Assembly (NCBI GenBank): GCA_040882555.1
Contig: JBBEBC010000075.1
Coordinates: forward strand, 1 to 30,922
Source: M30B66 sp040882555
GTDB taxonomy: Bacteria; Bacteroidota; Bacteroidia; M30B66
Direction: 5' to 3'
DNA length: 30,922 nt
Shown here: in pieces, positions 16,954 to 24,397 of the stretch
How the letters are laid out: every line of letters starts with the position of its first letter
How positions within the stretch are numbered: the first letter of the stretch is position 1
The notes under the pieces: generated by a model
The model's database searches: none
Told to the model about the DNA's origin: nothing
What the model saw: only the letters and a program-made list of their open reading frames with translations
Program-made: the position numbers and the translations under genes

Positions 16954-17799
16954 ATGGCAACAATCATGGAACTGGAGCGGATTGCTTCACAAGTAAGAAG
17001 AGATATAGTTAGACAAGTTAATGCAGTGAATTCTGGTCATCCAGGTGGTTCTTTGGGCTGCACAGACTTTTTTGTAGCTATGTATTTCAGAATACTGAAA
17101 CATTCTCCTGAGAACTTTAGTATGGATGGTATTGAAGAAGATCTCTTCTTCCTATCTAACGGACACATCTCGCCTGTTTGGTATAGTGTTCTCGCTAGGA
17201 GCGGATATTTTCCAATCTCTGAACTAAGTACTTTCAGAAAGTTAAACAGCAGATTACAGGGGCACCCAACTACTCATGAAGGATTGCCGGGAATAAGAAT
17301 GGCATCAGGTTCTCTGGGTCAGGGATTATCCGTTGCTATTGGTTCAGCTATTTCAAAAAAGTTGAATGGCGATAAGAATATGGTATTTAGTCTACACGGA
17401 GATGGTGAGTTGCAAGAAGGGCAAATTTGGGAAGCCGCCATGTATGCCGCAGCCAATAAAGTAGATAATCTTATAGCTACAATTGACGTGAACGGGCAGC
17501 AGATAGATGGCAGCACGGATAATGTTCTTAATCTTGGAAACCTACGTGCAAAGTGGGAAGCTTTTGGATGGGATGTGCTTGAGGCTGATGGCAACAAAAT
17601 GGAAGAACTAATCACCGTTATTGACCTTGCAAAGTTTAATTCTGGAAAGGGCAAGCCTATCTTAATTCTTATGAAGACTGAAATGGGAATGGGAGTTGAT
17701 TTTATGATGGGCTCTCATAAATGGCATGGTGTTGCACCAAATGATGAACAACTAAAGCAAGCTCTTTCACAGCTTGAAGAAACTCTTGGTGATTATTGA
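16954..17799 (+). CDS. Transketolase, N-terminal half (TPP-binding subunit)
   Basis: N-terminal subunit of a split transketolase, 281 residues, which transfers two-carbon units between sugar phosphates in the pentose phosphate pathway. It shows NSGHPGGSLG (27-35) and LSNGHISPVWYSVL (68-80). HPTTHEGLPGIRMASGSLGQGLSVAIG spans 104-130. The thiamine-pyrophosphate motif starts GDGELQEG (149-156) and ends at N180 in TIDVNGQQIDG. In full-length enzymes this half is followed by the pyrimidine-binding domain, which here is encoded separately at 19312. Bacteroidota often encode the halves as adjacent genes; here they are separated by about 1.5 kb containing a VWA gene. Complex formation with the second half is inferred from the family. 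Confidence 0.93.
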   Translation: MATIMELERIASQVRRDIVRQVNAVNSGHPGGSLGCTDFFVAMYFRILKHSPENFSMDGIEEDLFFLSNGHISPVWYSVLARSGYFPISELSTFRKLNSRLQGHPTTHEGLPGIRMASGSLGQGLSVAIGSAISKKLNGDKNMVFSLHGDGELQEGQIWEAAMYAAANKVDNLIATIDVNGQQIDGSTDNVLNLGNLRAKWEAFGWDVLEADGNKMEELITVIDLAKFNSGKGKPILILMKTEMGMGVDFMMGSHKWHGVAPNDEQLKQALSQLEETLGDY

Positions 17800-17873
17800 T
17801 TTGAAATGAGTATTTAACGGTCTATGCTAAATACAAGTGTTTGCCGTTTTACTCTTATCGATTGATTGAAAAA

Positions 17874-19307
17874 ATGATATTAAAAAGGATTGTCTCTCGA
17901 AATAAAATATTTGCCTTACTGAATATTTCGGCAGTTAAAATCCTGTCATTATTAATTTTGATAATGAGCCTTCAAACTTCAAGTAAGGCTCAGTCAAATA
18001 CTCAAACTCAAGAACGCTTAACAAGGATTCTCATCATTTTTGATTGTTCCAATAGCATGTATGGAATCTGGGAAAGTGATTCAAAATTCAATATTGCAAG
18101 AAGGCTTGTAGGGCAAATGGTAGACAGCCTGAGCAGAGAACAAAATGTTCAACTTGCACTTAGGTGTTATGGCCACCAAAAACAGTATCCTCCGCAAGAT
18201 TGCGATGATTCAAAACTAGAAGTTCCTTTTGCAAAGGATAATGCTTGGCTTATAAAGGCTAAGTTAAATAAAGTAAATCCTTCAGGAACTACGCCAATTG
18301 CTATGTCGCTAGAAGCTTGCGCTAAGGACTTTCCAGACAGAAACTCAAGGAACGTAGTTTTACTCATCACCGATGGAAAAGAGGAGTGCGGAGGTGACCC
18401 ATGTGCGGTTTCTGCAGCTTTGCAAAGCAAGGGAATTGTTTTGAGGCCTTTTATTGTAGGTGTAGGGAAGATGGACCCAGACATAACTGCATCATTCAAT
18501 TGTATAGGTAATTATTATGATGCTTCTTCAGAAAGTTCTTTTAAGCAGATACTAAAGGTAATTATTACGCAGGTGATGAATTCAACATCGTGTCAAGTGA
18601 GTTTACTTGATAAAAGCGGAAAACCTACTGAAACAGACGTGGCAATGTCTTTCTACGATCAAAATACAGGAGCTTTAAGGTACCATTTTATTCATACTAT
18701 GAATAATCGTGGTGTGCCAGATACTTTACGAATAGATCATCTTAGCAAATACAGAATTGTTGTTCATTCACTTCCTTCGGTTGAGAAGAACGATGTTACA
18801 CTTACTCCTGGAAAACATACTGTAATTCCAATTGATGCTCCTCAAGGTTTTCTTGACCTTAAAGCAGGAAAATCTAATCAGCATAGAGACTTGCAGAGTA
18901 TAATTAGAAAGTCTGGAGATATGAGTACATTGGATGTTCTATCTTTTAAGGATAAAAGAAAACTTATAACTGGTGCATACGATCTTGAAATTTTAACCCT
19001 ACCAAGAACGTATGTCAAAAATGTTCTGATTAGCCAAAGTCATACAACAACTGTTGAAATTGATGAACCAGGAACTGTGAATTTCCAATTTAGTTTACCC
19101 GGAATTGCTTCTGTTTTAAGAGAAGAAAAGGGAGAATATAAATGGGTTTGTAACTTAAATGATGATGTGCGACAAGAAGTAATTAAGCTTCAACCAGGAA
19201 AATATCGTGCAGTATTCAGGGGTAAAAACATTAAAGAAACACTTTTCACGATAGAAAAATCATTCATTGTAGAACCTGGCACCTCAATTCAAGTGCTTTT
19301 GAAATAA
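17874..19307 (+). CDS. Secreted von Willebrand factor A domain protein
   Basis: A 477-residue exported protein. I chose ATG 17874 rather than in-frame TTG 17841. The hydrophobic signal is at about 11-34 and a likely cut follows SSKAQ (residue 40). The VWA domain (about 50-232) has a complete metal-ion site: DCSNS (D57, S59, S61), SGTTPIAMSLEA (T139/T140 region) and ITDGKEECGG (D167). Cysteine pairs in CYGHQK...DCDD and ECGGDPC suggest disulfides, in keeping with export. The remaining 245 residues form beta-rich segments with repeated PGKY/PGKH-type turns, resembling carboxypeptidase-regulatory-like modules, and there is no T9SS sorting domain. It sits between the two transketolase halves, 4 bases before the second one. 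Role unknown; binding or adhesion is inferred from the VWA fold. Confidence 0.87.
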   Translation: MILKRIVSRNKIFALLNISAVKILSLLILIMSLQTSSKAQSNTQTQERLTRILIIFDCSNSMYGIWESDSKFNIARRLVGQMVDSLSREQNVQLALRCYGHQKQYPPQDCDDSKLEVPFAKDNAWLIKAKLNKVNPSGTTPIAMSLEACAKDFPDRNSRNVVLLITDGKEECGGDPCAVSAALQSKGIVLRPFIVGVGKMDPDITASFNCIGNYYDASSESSFKQILKVIITQVMNSTSCQVSLLDKSGKPTETDVAMSFYDQNTGALRYHFIHTMNNRGVPDTLRIDHLSKYRIVVHSLPSVEKNDVTLTPGKHTVIPIDAPQGFLDLKAGKSNQHRDLQSIIRKSGDMSTLDVLSFKDKRKLITGAYDLEILTLPRTYVKNVLISQSHTTTVEIDEPGTVNFQFSLPGIASVLREEKGEYKWVCNLNDDVRQEVIKLQPGKYRAVFRGKNIKETLFTIEKSFIVEPGTSIQVLLK

Positions 19308-19311
19308 ACTT

Positions 19312-20265
19312 ATGGAATACTTATCCGCTACAGAAAAAAATGACACCCGCTCTGGCTTCGGCGCCGGTTTACTGGAATTAGGAAGAATAAATCCTAAGGT
19401 AGTCGCCTTGTGTGCCGACCTCACTGGATCTTTGAAAATGGATGCCTTCGAAAAGGAATTCCCTGATAGATTTTTTCAGACTGGAATTGCTGAAGCCAAC
19501 ATGATGGGAATTGCAGCAGGAATGACCATTGGGGGAAGAATTCCATTTACAGGAACATTCGCAAATTTCTCTACAGGAAGAGTGTATGATCAAATACGAC
19601 AAAGCATTGCATATGCAGGTAAAAACGTCAAAATCTGTGCTTCCCACGCAGGTTTAACTCTTGGTGAAGATGGTGCAACGCATCAAATTCTTGAGGATTT
19701 AGGATTAATGAAAATGCTTCCCGGAATGGTTGTTATTAATCCTTGCGATTATAATCAAACCAAGGCAGCTACATTAGCAATTGCAGAATATGAAGGTCCT
19801 GTTTATCTGAGATTTGGCCGCCCAAAAGTGGTTAATTTCACTCCTTCAGATCAGAAATTCCAAATAGGCAAAGCTCTAGTATTGAAAGAAGGAAAAGACG
19901 TTAGTATTTTTGCGACTGGGCATTTGGTTTGGAAGTCTTTATTAGCTGCAGAGGAGTTAAAAAGCCAAGGAATAGATGCTGAAGTAATAAATATTCATAC
20001 AATTAAACCTTTAGATAATGAGGCCGTCATTGCATCTGTTAGTAAAACAGGTTGCGCTGTTAGCGCCGAAGAGCATCAGATGAATGGCGGTTTAGGTGAC
20101 AGTATAGCTCAATTGCTATGTAGAAATCTTCCGAAACCTCTTGAAATGGTTGCAGTAAACGATAGCTTTGGCGAAAGTGGCACACCTGAAGAATTAATGA
20201 CAAAGTACGGATTAGATGTTCCGGATATTGTGAAGGCTGCCAAAGCTGCTATCAAAAGACGATGA
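19312..20265 (+). CDS. Transketolase, C-terminal half (pyrimidine-binding subunit)
   Basis: C-terminal subunit of the split transketolase, 317 residues. It shows ALCADLTGSLKM (33-43), the catalytic GIAEANMMGIAAGM with E61 (the Glu that activates the thiamine cofactor), FANFSTGRVYDQIRQSIAY, ASHAGLTLGEDGATHQ (substrate-binding His) and YLRFGRPKV. The C-terminal domain (about 180-310) includes SAEEHQMNGGLGDSIAQ. Together with the half at 16954 it reconstitutes a complete enzyme of about 600 residues. It starts 4 bases after the VWA gene stop, so its translation is probably linked to that gene's message. Related split 1-deoxyxylulose phosphate synthase-like proteins exist, but the motifs favour transketolase. 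Confidence 0.92.
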   Translation: MEYLSATEKNDTRSGFGAGLLELGRINPKVVALCADLTGSLKMDAFEKEFPDRFFQTGIAEANMMGIAAGMTIGGRIPFTGTFANFSTGRVYDQIRQSIAYAGKNVKICASHAGLTLGEDGATHQILEDLGLMKMLPGMVVINPCDYNQTKAATLAIAEYEGPVYLRFGRPKVVNFTPSDQKFQIGKALVLKEGKDVSIFATGHLVWKSLLAAEELKSQGIDAEVINIHTIKPLDNEAVIASVSKTGCAVSAEEHQMNGGLGDSIAQLLCRNLPKPLEMVAVNDSFGESGTPEELMTKYGLDVPDIVKAAKAAIKRR

Positions 20266-20297
20266 TACAACTGAGGCTGCCTAGGTAAAGCCTTTGT

Positions 20298-20846
20298 ATG
20301 GAAGAACTAAGCGACCAAGAAATAATTGAGAAATTTGCAGATGAAGCAAGTCGCAATTATGCGTTCAATTTACTGGTGCGTCAGTTTCAACAACGTCTCT
20401 ATTGGCATATTCGCAAAATGGTTTTAGACCATGATGATGCGGATGATATCCTCCAAAACGTATTTATAAAAGCTTTTCATGCTCTGCCTAAATTCAGAGG
20501 GGAGTCGAAAATATATACTTGGTTATATCGAATAGCTTCAAATGAATGCATCACATTTCTGAACGCTAAGAAGAAACGATTCTTTGTACCAATGGTTGAT
20601 GTTGAAAATCAACTATCCAGCAACCTTGAATCTGACATCTATTTTAGTGGAGATCAAATTCAAATGAAATTGCAACAAGCCATTCTGAAATTACCAGATA
20701 AACAAAGACTCGTATTTAATCTCAAATACTTTCAAGAAATGAAGTATGAAGAAATGTCTGAAATTTTAGGGACCTCGGTTGGCGCATTAAAAGCATCATA
20801 CCACCACGCAGTCAAGAAAATCGAAGAATTTTTAAAAGGCTCTTAA
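20298..20846 (+). CDS. ECF-type RNA polymerase sigma factor
   Basis: A 182-residue sigma-70 family protein of ECF type. Region 2 lies at about 20-90 with DHDDADDILQNVFIKAFHALPKFRGESKIYTWLYRIASNE (first residue 44), the core-binding and -10-recognising part. Region 4 lies at about 122-178 with LPDKQRLVFNLKYF and YEEMSEILGTSVGALKASYHHAVKKI, the -35-recognising HTH. No region 3 is present. It starts 32 bases after the second transketolase half. It heads a three-gene unit with the membrane protein at 20881 and the Spy-like protein at 21332, a grouping recurrent in Bacteroidota. It probably responds to an envelope signal through the membrane protein. Confidence 0.93.
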   Translation: MEELSDQEIIEKFADEASRNYAFNLLVRQFQQRLYWHIRKMVLDHDDADDILQNVFIKAFHALPKFRGESKIYTWLYRIASNECITFLNAKKKRFFVPMVDVENQLSSNLESDIYFSGDQIQMKLQQAILKLPDKQRLVFNLKYFQEMKYEEMSEILGTSVGALKASYHHAVKKIEEFLKGS

Positions 20847-20880
20847 ACCTTTATTCATTTAATACATCACACAGGCCGTT

Positions 20881-21321
20881 ATGCAAGAAGAAGATAAAAT
20901 AAGTGATTTAGAAAATGGTTTTCCTAAAGGAAATCCATTTAAAGTCCCAGAAGGATATTTCGATAGATTTCCATCACGAATGTTGGATAAGATTGAAAAT
21001 GAGAACTCCTCTTATCAATCCCCTTTTAGTATTTTATTGAAGCCCGTTTTTTTACTAGCTGCAGCATCTGTCACTATTTTCATTGGTATATATATTTTAA
21101 AAGTAGATAAGCAAGACTCTCAGTTAGTAAGTGCAGATGAAATTTCAAGGTATGTTTATCAAGAAGGAATTATTGATGAAATTGATATAAATGAGATAAT
21201 TGAATATTCAGATGCAACAATTTATGATGCAATTGAAGTGAGTGAAAATGAGTCTAGTGAGATTGAAAAATATTTATTGGATGAAGATATCGACATCAAT
21301 GATATAATTAACGAATTGTAA
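20881..21321 (+). CDS. Probable membrane-bound regulator of the ECF sigma factor
   Basis: A 146-residue protein with one transmembrane segment (about 52-73). The N-terminal cytoplasmic part has NPFKVPEGYFDRFPSRMLDKI (18-38, central residues), a motif typical of small proteins encoded just after ECF sigma genes in Bacteroidota. The part after the membrane segment is strongly acidic and contains a short internal repeat, IDINEII (101-107) and IDINDII (137-143). It has no zinc-binding HxxxCxxC motif of classical ZAS anti-sigma factors. Anti-sigma or sigma-modulating function is inferred from position and topology. It lies 34 bases after the sigma gene and 10 bases before the next gene. Confidence 0.72.
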   Translation: MQEEDKISDLENGFPKGNPFKVPEGYFDRFPSRMLDKIENENSSYQSPFSILLKPVFLLAAASVTIFIGIYILKVDKQDSQLVSADEISRYVYQEGIIDEIDINEIIEYSDATIYDAIEVSENESSEIEKYLLDEDIDINDIINEL

Positions 21322-21331
21322 TAAATCAGTT

Positions 21332-21790
21332 ATGAAGACTAAAATAATTCTGCTATTTCTTTTGAGCTCTTTATTCGTAAATGCTCAGAAAAGAGATAAT
21401 ATTCGAGAAAGGATAAGAGCGCAACGCGTTGCTTTTATTACAGATAGACTTTCCTTAACCCCATCTGAAGCTGAGAAGTTTTGGCCAATCTATAATCAAT
21501 TCACTGATGAATTTGAATCAGTTAGAAAAGAAATGAATAGGCTAAGAAAATCTACGAATGAAAATCTAATTAGCATGAGTGATAAGGAGATAGAAAAGGC
21601 TTTAGATGATGATTTAACCAATCAACAAAAAATAACAGATTTACAACGTAAATACCAAAAGGATTTAAAAGCTGCAATAAGCCCAAGAAAAATTGCATTG
21701 TTGTATAAAGCGGAAAGAGATTTTAAGATGCGACTATTAAAAAAAATGCGCGATTCAGGACAGCCGCCGCCACCTGATGAAGAGTTTTAG
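21332..21790 (+). CDS. Spy/CpxP-like periplasmic helical protein
   Basis: A 152-residue exported protein. The signal peptide MKTKIILLFLLSSLFVNAQ is cut after AQ (19). The mature part is almost all charged helix, starting with RLSLTPSEAEKFWPIYNQF (39-57), a variant of the LTxxQ motif of Spy/CpxP-type proteins, and ending in a proline/acidic tail (PPPPDEEF). In Bacteroidota such proteins are often annotated as sensors of ECF sigma factors. In Proteobacteria relatives act as periplasmic chaperones or stress sensors. Its place as third gene after the sigma factor and the membrane regulator suggests a sensing or feedback role; this is inference. A bidirectional terminator follows. Confidence 0.8.
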   Translation: MKTKIILLFLLSSLFVNAQKRDNIRERIRAQRVAFITDRLSLTPSEAEKFWPIYNQFTDEFESVRKEMNRLRKSTNENLISMSDKEIEKALDDDLTNQQKITDLQRKYQKDLKAAISPRKIALLYKAERDFKMRLLKKMRDSGQPPPPDEEF

Positions 21791-21822
21791 TAAGAAAATA
21801 AATATTAGAATTAATTGAAAAT

Positions 21823-21855
21823 AAAAAACTGGCTTATAATCCGAGCCAGTTTTTT
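21823..21855. terminator. Bidirectional terminator between convergent genes
   Basis: A perfect 12-bp stem (21823-21834 with 21844-21855; AAAAAACTGGCT / AGCCAGTTTTTT) with a 9-base loop. T runs are present in both directions. It overlaps the stop codon of the minus-strand ACMSD gene and lies 32 bases past the Spy-like gene, so it can serve both. Confidence 0.85.
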
Positions 21856-22826
21856 GCATTTCCGGCAAGTAGTTTTTGTTTCTCAATCTGAGATAAATCC
21901 ATCTGATTTATGAGTTTGCCAGGTTCAAGTTCTCCTAAAGGAAAAGGATAATCAGAACCAAGAACAATCTTATCTATCCCTGCAAACTCAATAAGATATT
22001 TAAGTGCACTTGAATCGTGCACCAGGCTGTCAAAATAAATACGATCAAGATAATTAATTGGGTCAACCGGATTATCTACTGCTACAAGATCAGGTCTACA
22101 ATCAAAACCATGTCGTATCCTCCCTAATGTAAAAGGAAAAGAACCTCCTCCATGAGCAAAGGCTACTCTTAGTTTAGGCAGCTTTTCAAAAACACCCCCA
22201 AAAATCATTGAACTAATTGCCCTAGCAGTTTCTGCGGGCATGCCAACCAACCAGGGTAACCAATATTTTTGAATATGTTCTTGACCAAACATTTCCCAAG
22301 GATGAACAAAAACGGCCGCGCCCAGCTCCTCTGCTGCTTGAAATATTTCAAGAAATTCAGGTTCGCCAAGGTTTTTCTGGTTCACATTTGATCCAATCTG
22401 AACACCTGCCATCCCAAGTTCTTTCATGCAACGCTCTAGTTCTTTTATTGCCAACTTAGGATCTTGCATCGGGATGGTTCCTAAACCAATAAATCTGTCG
22501 GGGTATTTGCCTACAATTCCGGCAATGTGATCATTTAAAAATTCTGAGACTGCAAGTCCATCATTTGCCTTTGCCCAATAAGAAAACATGACGGGTACTG
22601 TACTTAAAACCTGAGTATTAACTCCATGTTTATCACAATCATGCATACGAGCAACAGGATCCCAACAGTTGTCTTCTACCTCCCTAAAGAATTTATTATC
22701 CTTCATCATTCTAGCACAGCAGGGCTTGTGATGATCTAAATGAATGAACCCCCCATAACCAAATTTGCTTTTAAAATTGGGGATATTCTCAGGCAGAATA
22801 TGTGTATGAATGTCAATAGTATGCAT
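21834..22826 (-). CDS. 2-amino-3-carboxymuconate-6-semialdehyde decarboxylase (ACMSD)
   Basis: A 330-residue amidohydrolase-superfamily enzyme that decarboxylates ACMS, the ring-opened product of 3-hydroxyanthranilate, and so steers kynurenine carbon away from NAD synthesis to catabolism. The zinc ligands are visible: HTH (H7, H9), FVHPWEMFG (H175) and GSDYPFPLGE (D292), with AHGGGSFPFTLGR (H225) as the catalytic His. Spacing and length match characterised bacterial ACMSD. The hydrophobic loop KYWLPWLVGMPAETA (187-201) is also typical of this family. It lies 65 bases downstream of the 3-hydroxyanthranilate dioxygenase gene on the same strand, so the two successive steps are encoded together. 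Confidence 0.93.
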   Translation of the reverse strand: MHTIDIHTHILPENIPNFKSKFGYGGFIHLDHHKPCCARMMKDNKFFREVEDNCWDPVARMHDCDKHGVNTQVLSTVPVMFSYWAKANDGLAVSEFLNDHIAGIVGKYPDRFIGLGTIPMQDPKLAIKELERCMKELGMAGVQIGSNVNQKNLGEPEFLEIFQAAEELGAAVFVHPWEMFGQEHIQKYWLPWLVGMPAETARAISSMIFGGVFEKLPKLRVAFAHGGGSFPFTLGRIRHGFDCRPDLVAVDNPVDPINYLDRIYFDSLVHDSSALKYLIEFAGIDKIVLGSDYPFPLGELEPGKLINQMDLSQIEKQKLLAGNAKNWLGL

Positions 22827-22891
22827 TTTCAGAATGATTTTGGAGTGAATTTCTGGGGTATTTCTATCTCATTAAAACAATAGAAAAACAA

Positions 22892-23407
22892 TCAGACTTT
22901 CGCCGGAGCTTGCATAATAGTGCCACAATTTTTACATTTCCTAAGCACTTCAGATGCATAAAATGCATTCATTACTGGCGGAAGTTCTTTAACGATATCT
23001 CCTACATGGAGAAAACTCTCGTGAAGTTTTTCGCCACAATTTTCACAATACCAATTAAATGAATCTAACATAGTTTTTGGCCTTACAAGCTCTACAACTA
23101 GCCCAACAGAATTAGCGGGTCTCTGCGGAGAATGTGGCACTTTAGCCGGAAGAAGAAATATTTCGCCCTCTTTAATTGGAATATCAACAGGCTTGCCGTC
23201 TTCAATAATTTTGAGCACCATATCACCTTCAATCATGTGATAAAACTCTTCAGTTTCATTGTAATGGTAATCTTTCCTGCTATTTGGTCCACCCACAACC
23301 ATAACAATAATATTGCCGGCTTCTTTGTAAACCATTTGATTGCCAACTGGGGGTTTAAGCAGATGTCGGTTCTCGTCTATCCACTTTTTAAATGAAAAGG
23401 GTCGCAT
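22892..23407 (-). CDS. 3-hydroxyanthranilate 3,4-dioxygenase
   Basis: A 171-residue cupin dioxygenase that opens the ring of 3-hydroxyanthranilate to ACMS, using Fe(II). The start MRPFSFKKWIDENRH aligns with known bacterial enzymes, so I chose ATG 23407; in-frame ATGs exist upstream at 23416 and 23449. The iron ligands are H48 and E54 in YHYNETEEFYH and H92 in PHSPQRPA. Arg-rich substrate contacts (GGPNSRKDYH, RP) are kept. The C-terminal rubredoxin-like iron site is complete: C121, C124, C158 and C161 (WYCENCG and RKCKNCG). No kynurenine monooxygenase or kynureninase gene lies in the window. It is transcribed divergently from the SDR gene across 54 bases. Confidence 0.95.
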   Translation of the reverse strand: MRPFSFKKWIDENRHLLKPPVGNQMVYKEAGNIIVMVVGGPNSRKDYHYNETEEFYHMIEGDMVLKIIEDGKPVDIPIKEGEIFLLPAKVPHSPQRPANSVGLVVELVRPKTMLDSFNWYCENCGEKLHESFLHVGDIVKELPPVMNAFYASEVLRKCKNCGTIMQAPAKV

Positions 23408-23422
23408 GATAGTCATAAGCTG

Positions 23423-23430
23423 TATTTTTG
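23423..23430 (+). promoter_or_regulatory. Putative -7 box for the SDR gene
   Basis: TATTTTTG, an exact TAnnTTTG match, lies 31 bases before the SDR ATG in the 54-base divergent region. No clear -33 TTG is seen at the usual distance. Confidence 0.35.
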
Positions 23431-23461
23431 AGGCAAGGTAACAAAACACCTTGTAATTGAT

Positions 23462-24250
23462 ATGGAACTTAATTTAGCAGGAAGAACAGCATTAGTATGT
23501 GGAAGTACTCAGGGAATTGGCAGAGCTTGTGCAAGACAGCTAGCGGCTATGGGTGCACATTTAGTTATTCTAGCAAGAAACGAGGAATCTCTTAAAGCTG
23601 AAAAAGATGAACTTGATAGAATCAATAATTTAGATAATGATTATTTAGTTGCCGATTTTAATGACTATGCTGAAGTTCAGCGGGTAGTTAGAGCCTTTGT
23701 AGCAGAAATGAATCCAATTCATATTTTAGTAAATAATAATGGTGGGCCTCCTGCCGGAGCGATAACAGAATCCACGCCTGAAGCATTTCAAAGTGCTTTC
23801 ACTCAGCATCTTTTATGCAATCACGTTTTAGTGCAGACAGTTTTGGAGGGAATGATTAATAGCGATTATGGTAGAATTATAAATATTATTTCAACGTCGG
23901 TGAAACAGCCACTTCCTGGATTAGGCGTTTCAAATACAATTAGAGCGGCGGTTGCGAATTGGTCTAAGACTTTAGCCAATGAAGTAGGGCAATATGGTAT
24001 TACGGTAAATAATGTGTTACCGGGTGCAACCATGACTGGTAGATTATCTCAGATAATAAATAATAAGTCAGCAAAATTAAATAAAGAAATAAGTGAGGTA
24101 GAACAAGAAATGTTGAAGGAGATTCCATTGCAAAGATTTGCTATGCCGGAAGAAATTGCTCATGCTGTTGCTTTTTTAGCTTCACCTTCAGCAGCATATA
24201 TTTCAGGAATAAATATACCTGTAGATGGCGGAAGAACGGCTAGTTTATAA
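23462..24250 (+). CDS. Atypical short-chain dehydrogenase/reductase (SDR)
   Basis: A 262-residue Rossmann-fold SDR. The nucleotide-binding GSTQGIG (14-20) and the NNNGGPP strand end (91-97) are present. IINIISTSV holds the expected Ser (S144). The usual YxxxK catalytic pair is missing: the aligned stretch reads SNTIRAAV (157-164), with Ser for Tyr and Arg for Lys. This agrees with a known BKR-like SDR subgroup that lacks the standard tetrad, so it is probably a family feature. The C-terminus keeps SGINIPVDGG. Divergent placement next to 3-hydroxyanthranilate dioxygenase suggests a link to kynurenine catabolism. The substrate is unknown and the usual annotation as 3-oxoacyl-ACP reductase would be misleading. 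Confidence 0.85.
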   Translation: MELNLAGRTALVCGSTQGIGRACARQLAAMGAHLVILARNEESLKAEKDELDRINNLDNDYLVADFNDYAEVQRVVRAFVAEMNPIHILVNNNGGPPAGAITESTPEAFQSAFTQHLLCNHVLVQTVLEGMINSDYGRIINIISTSVKQPLPGLGVSNTIRAAVANWSKTLANEVGQYGITVNNVLPGATMTGRLSQIINNKSAKLNKEISEVEQEMLKEIPLQRFAMPEEIAHAVAFLASPSAAYISGINIPVDGGRTASL

Positions 24251-24277
24251 CTCAACGAAGAAATATTTTTATTAAAA

Positions 24278-24393
24278 TTTTTTGGGCCAGGGGGCGACGC
24301 AAATAGCTGGCGCAGCCACTATAGCTGAGCACCCGATGCCGCGGAGAATAACTTCAATTTTATCAGATTTATATCGACGGCAGGCCCCCAAAA
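24278..24393. other. GC-rich structured intergenic element
   Basis: Lies between the convergent 3' ends of the SDR and Sua5 genes. The core 24284-24389 is about 57% G+C by hand count (60 of 106), far above the AT-rich surroundings. Outer arms can pair: TTTTGGG (24280-24286) with CCCAAAA (24387-24393), or GGGGGC (24290-24295) with GCCCCC (24384-24389). Inside are the hairpin TGGC-GCA-GCCA (24308-24318) and TGCCG (24337-24341) pairing with CGGCA (24378-24382). No open frame is evident. It could be a dispersed repeat, a structured RNA or a double terminator; single-copy versus repeated status cannot be seen here. Confidence 0.5.
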
Positions 24394-24397
24394 TAAA

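Noticed and set aside
17817..17848. Possible terminator between the first transketolase half and the VWA gene (AACGG ... CCGTT)
   Set aside because: Only 5 bp of stem with a loop of over 20 bases and a weak T stretch; not a convincing terminator.
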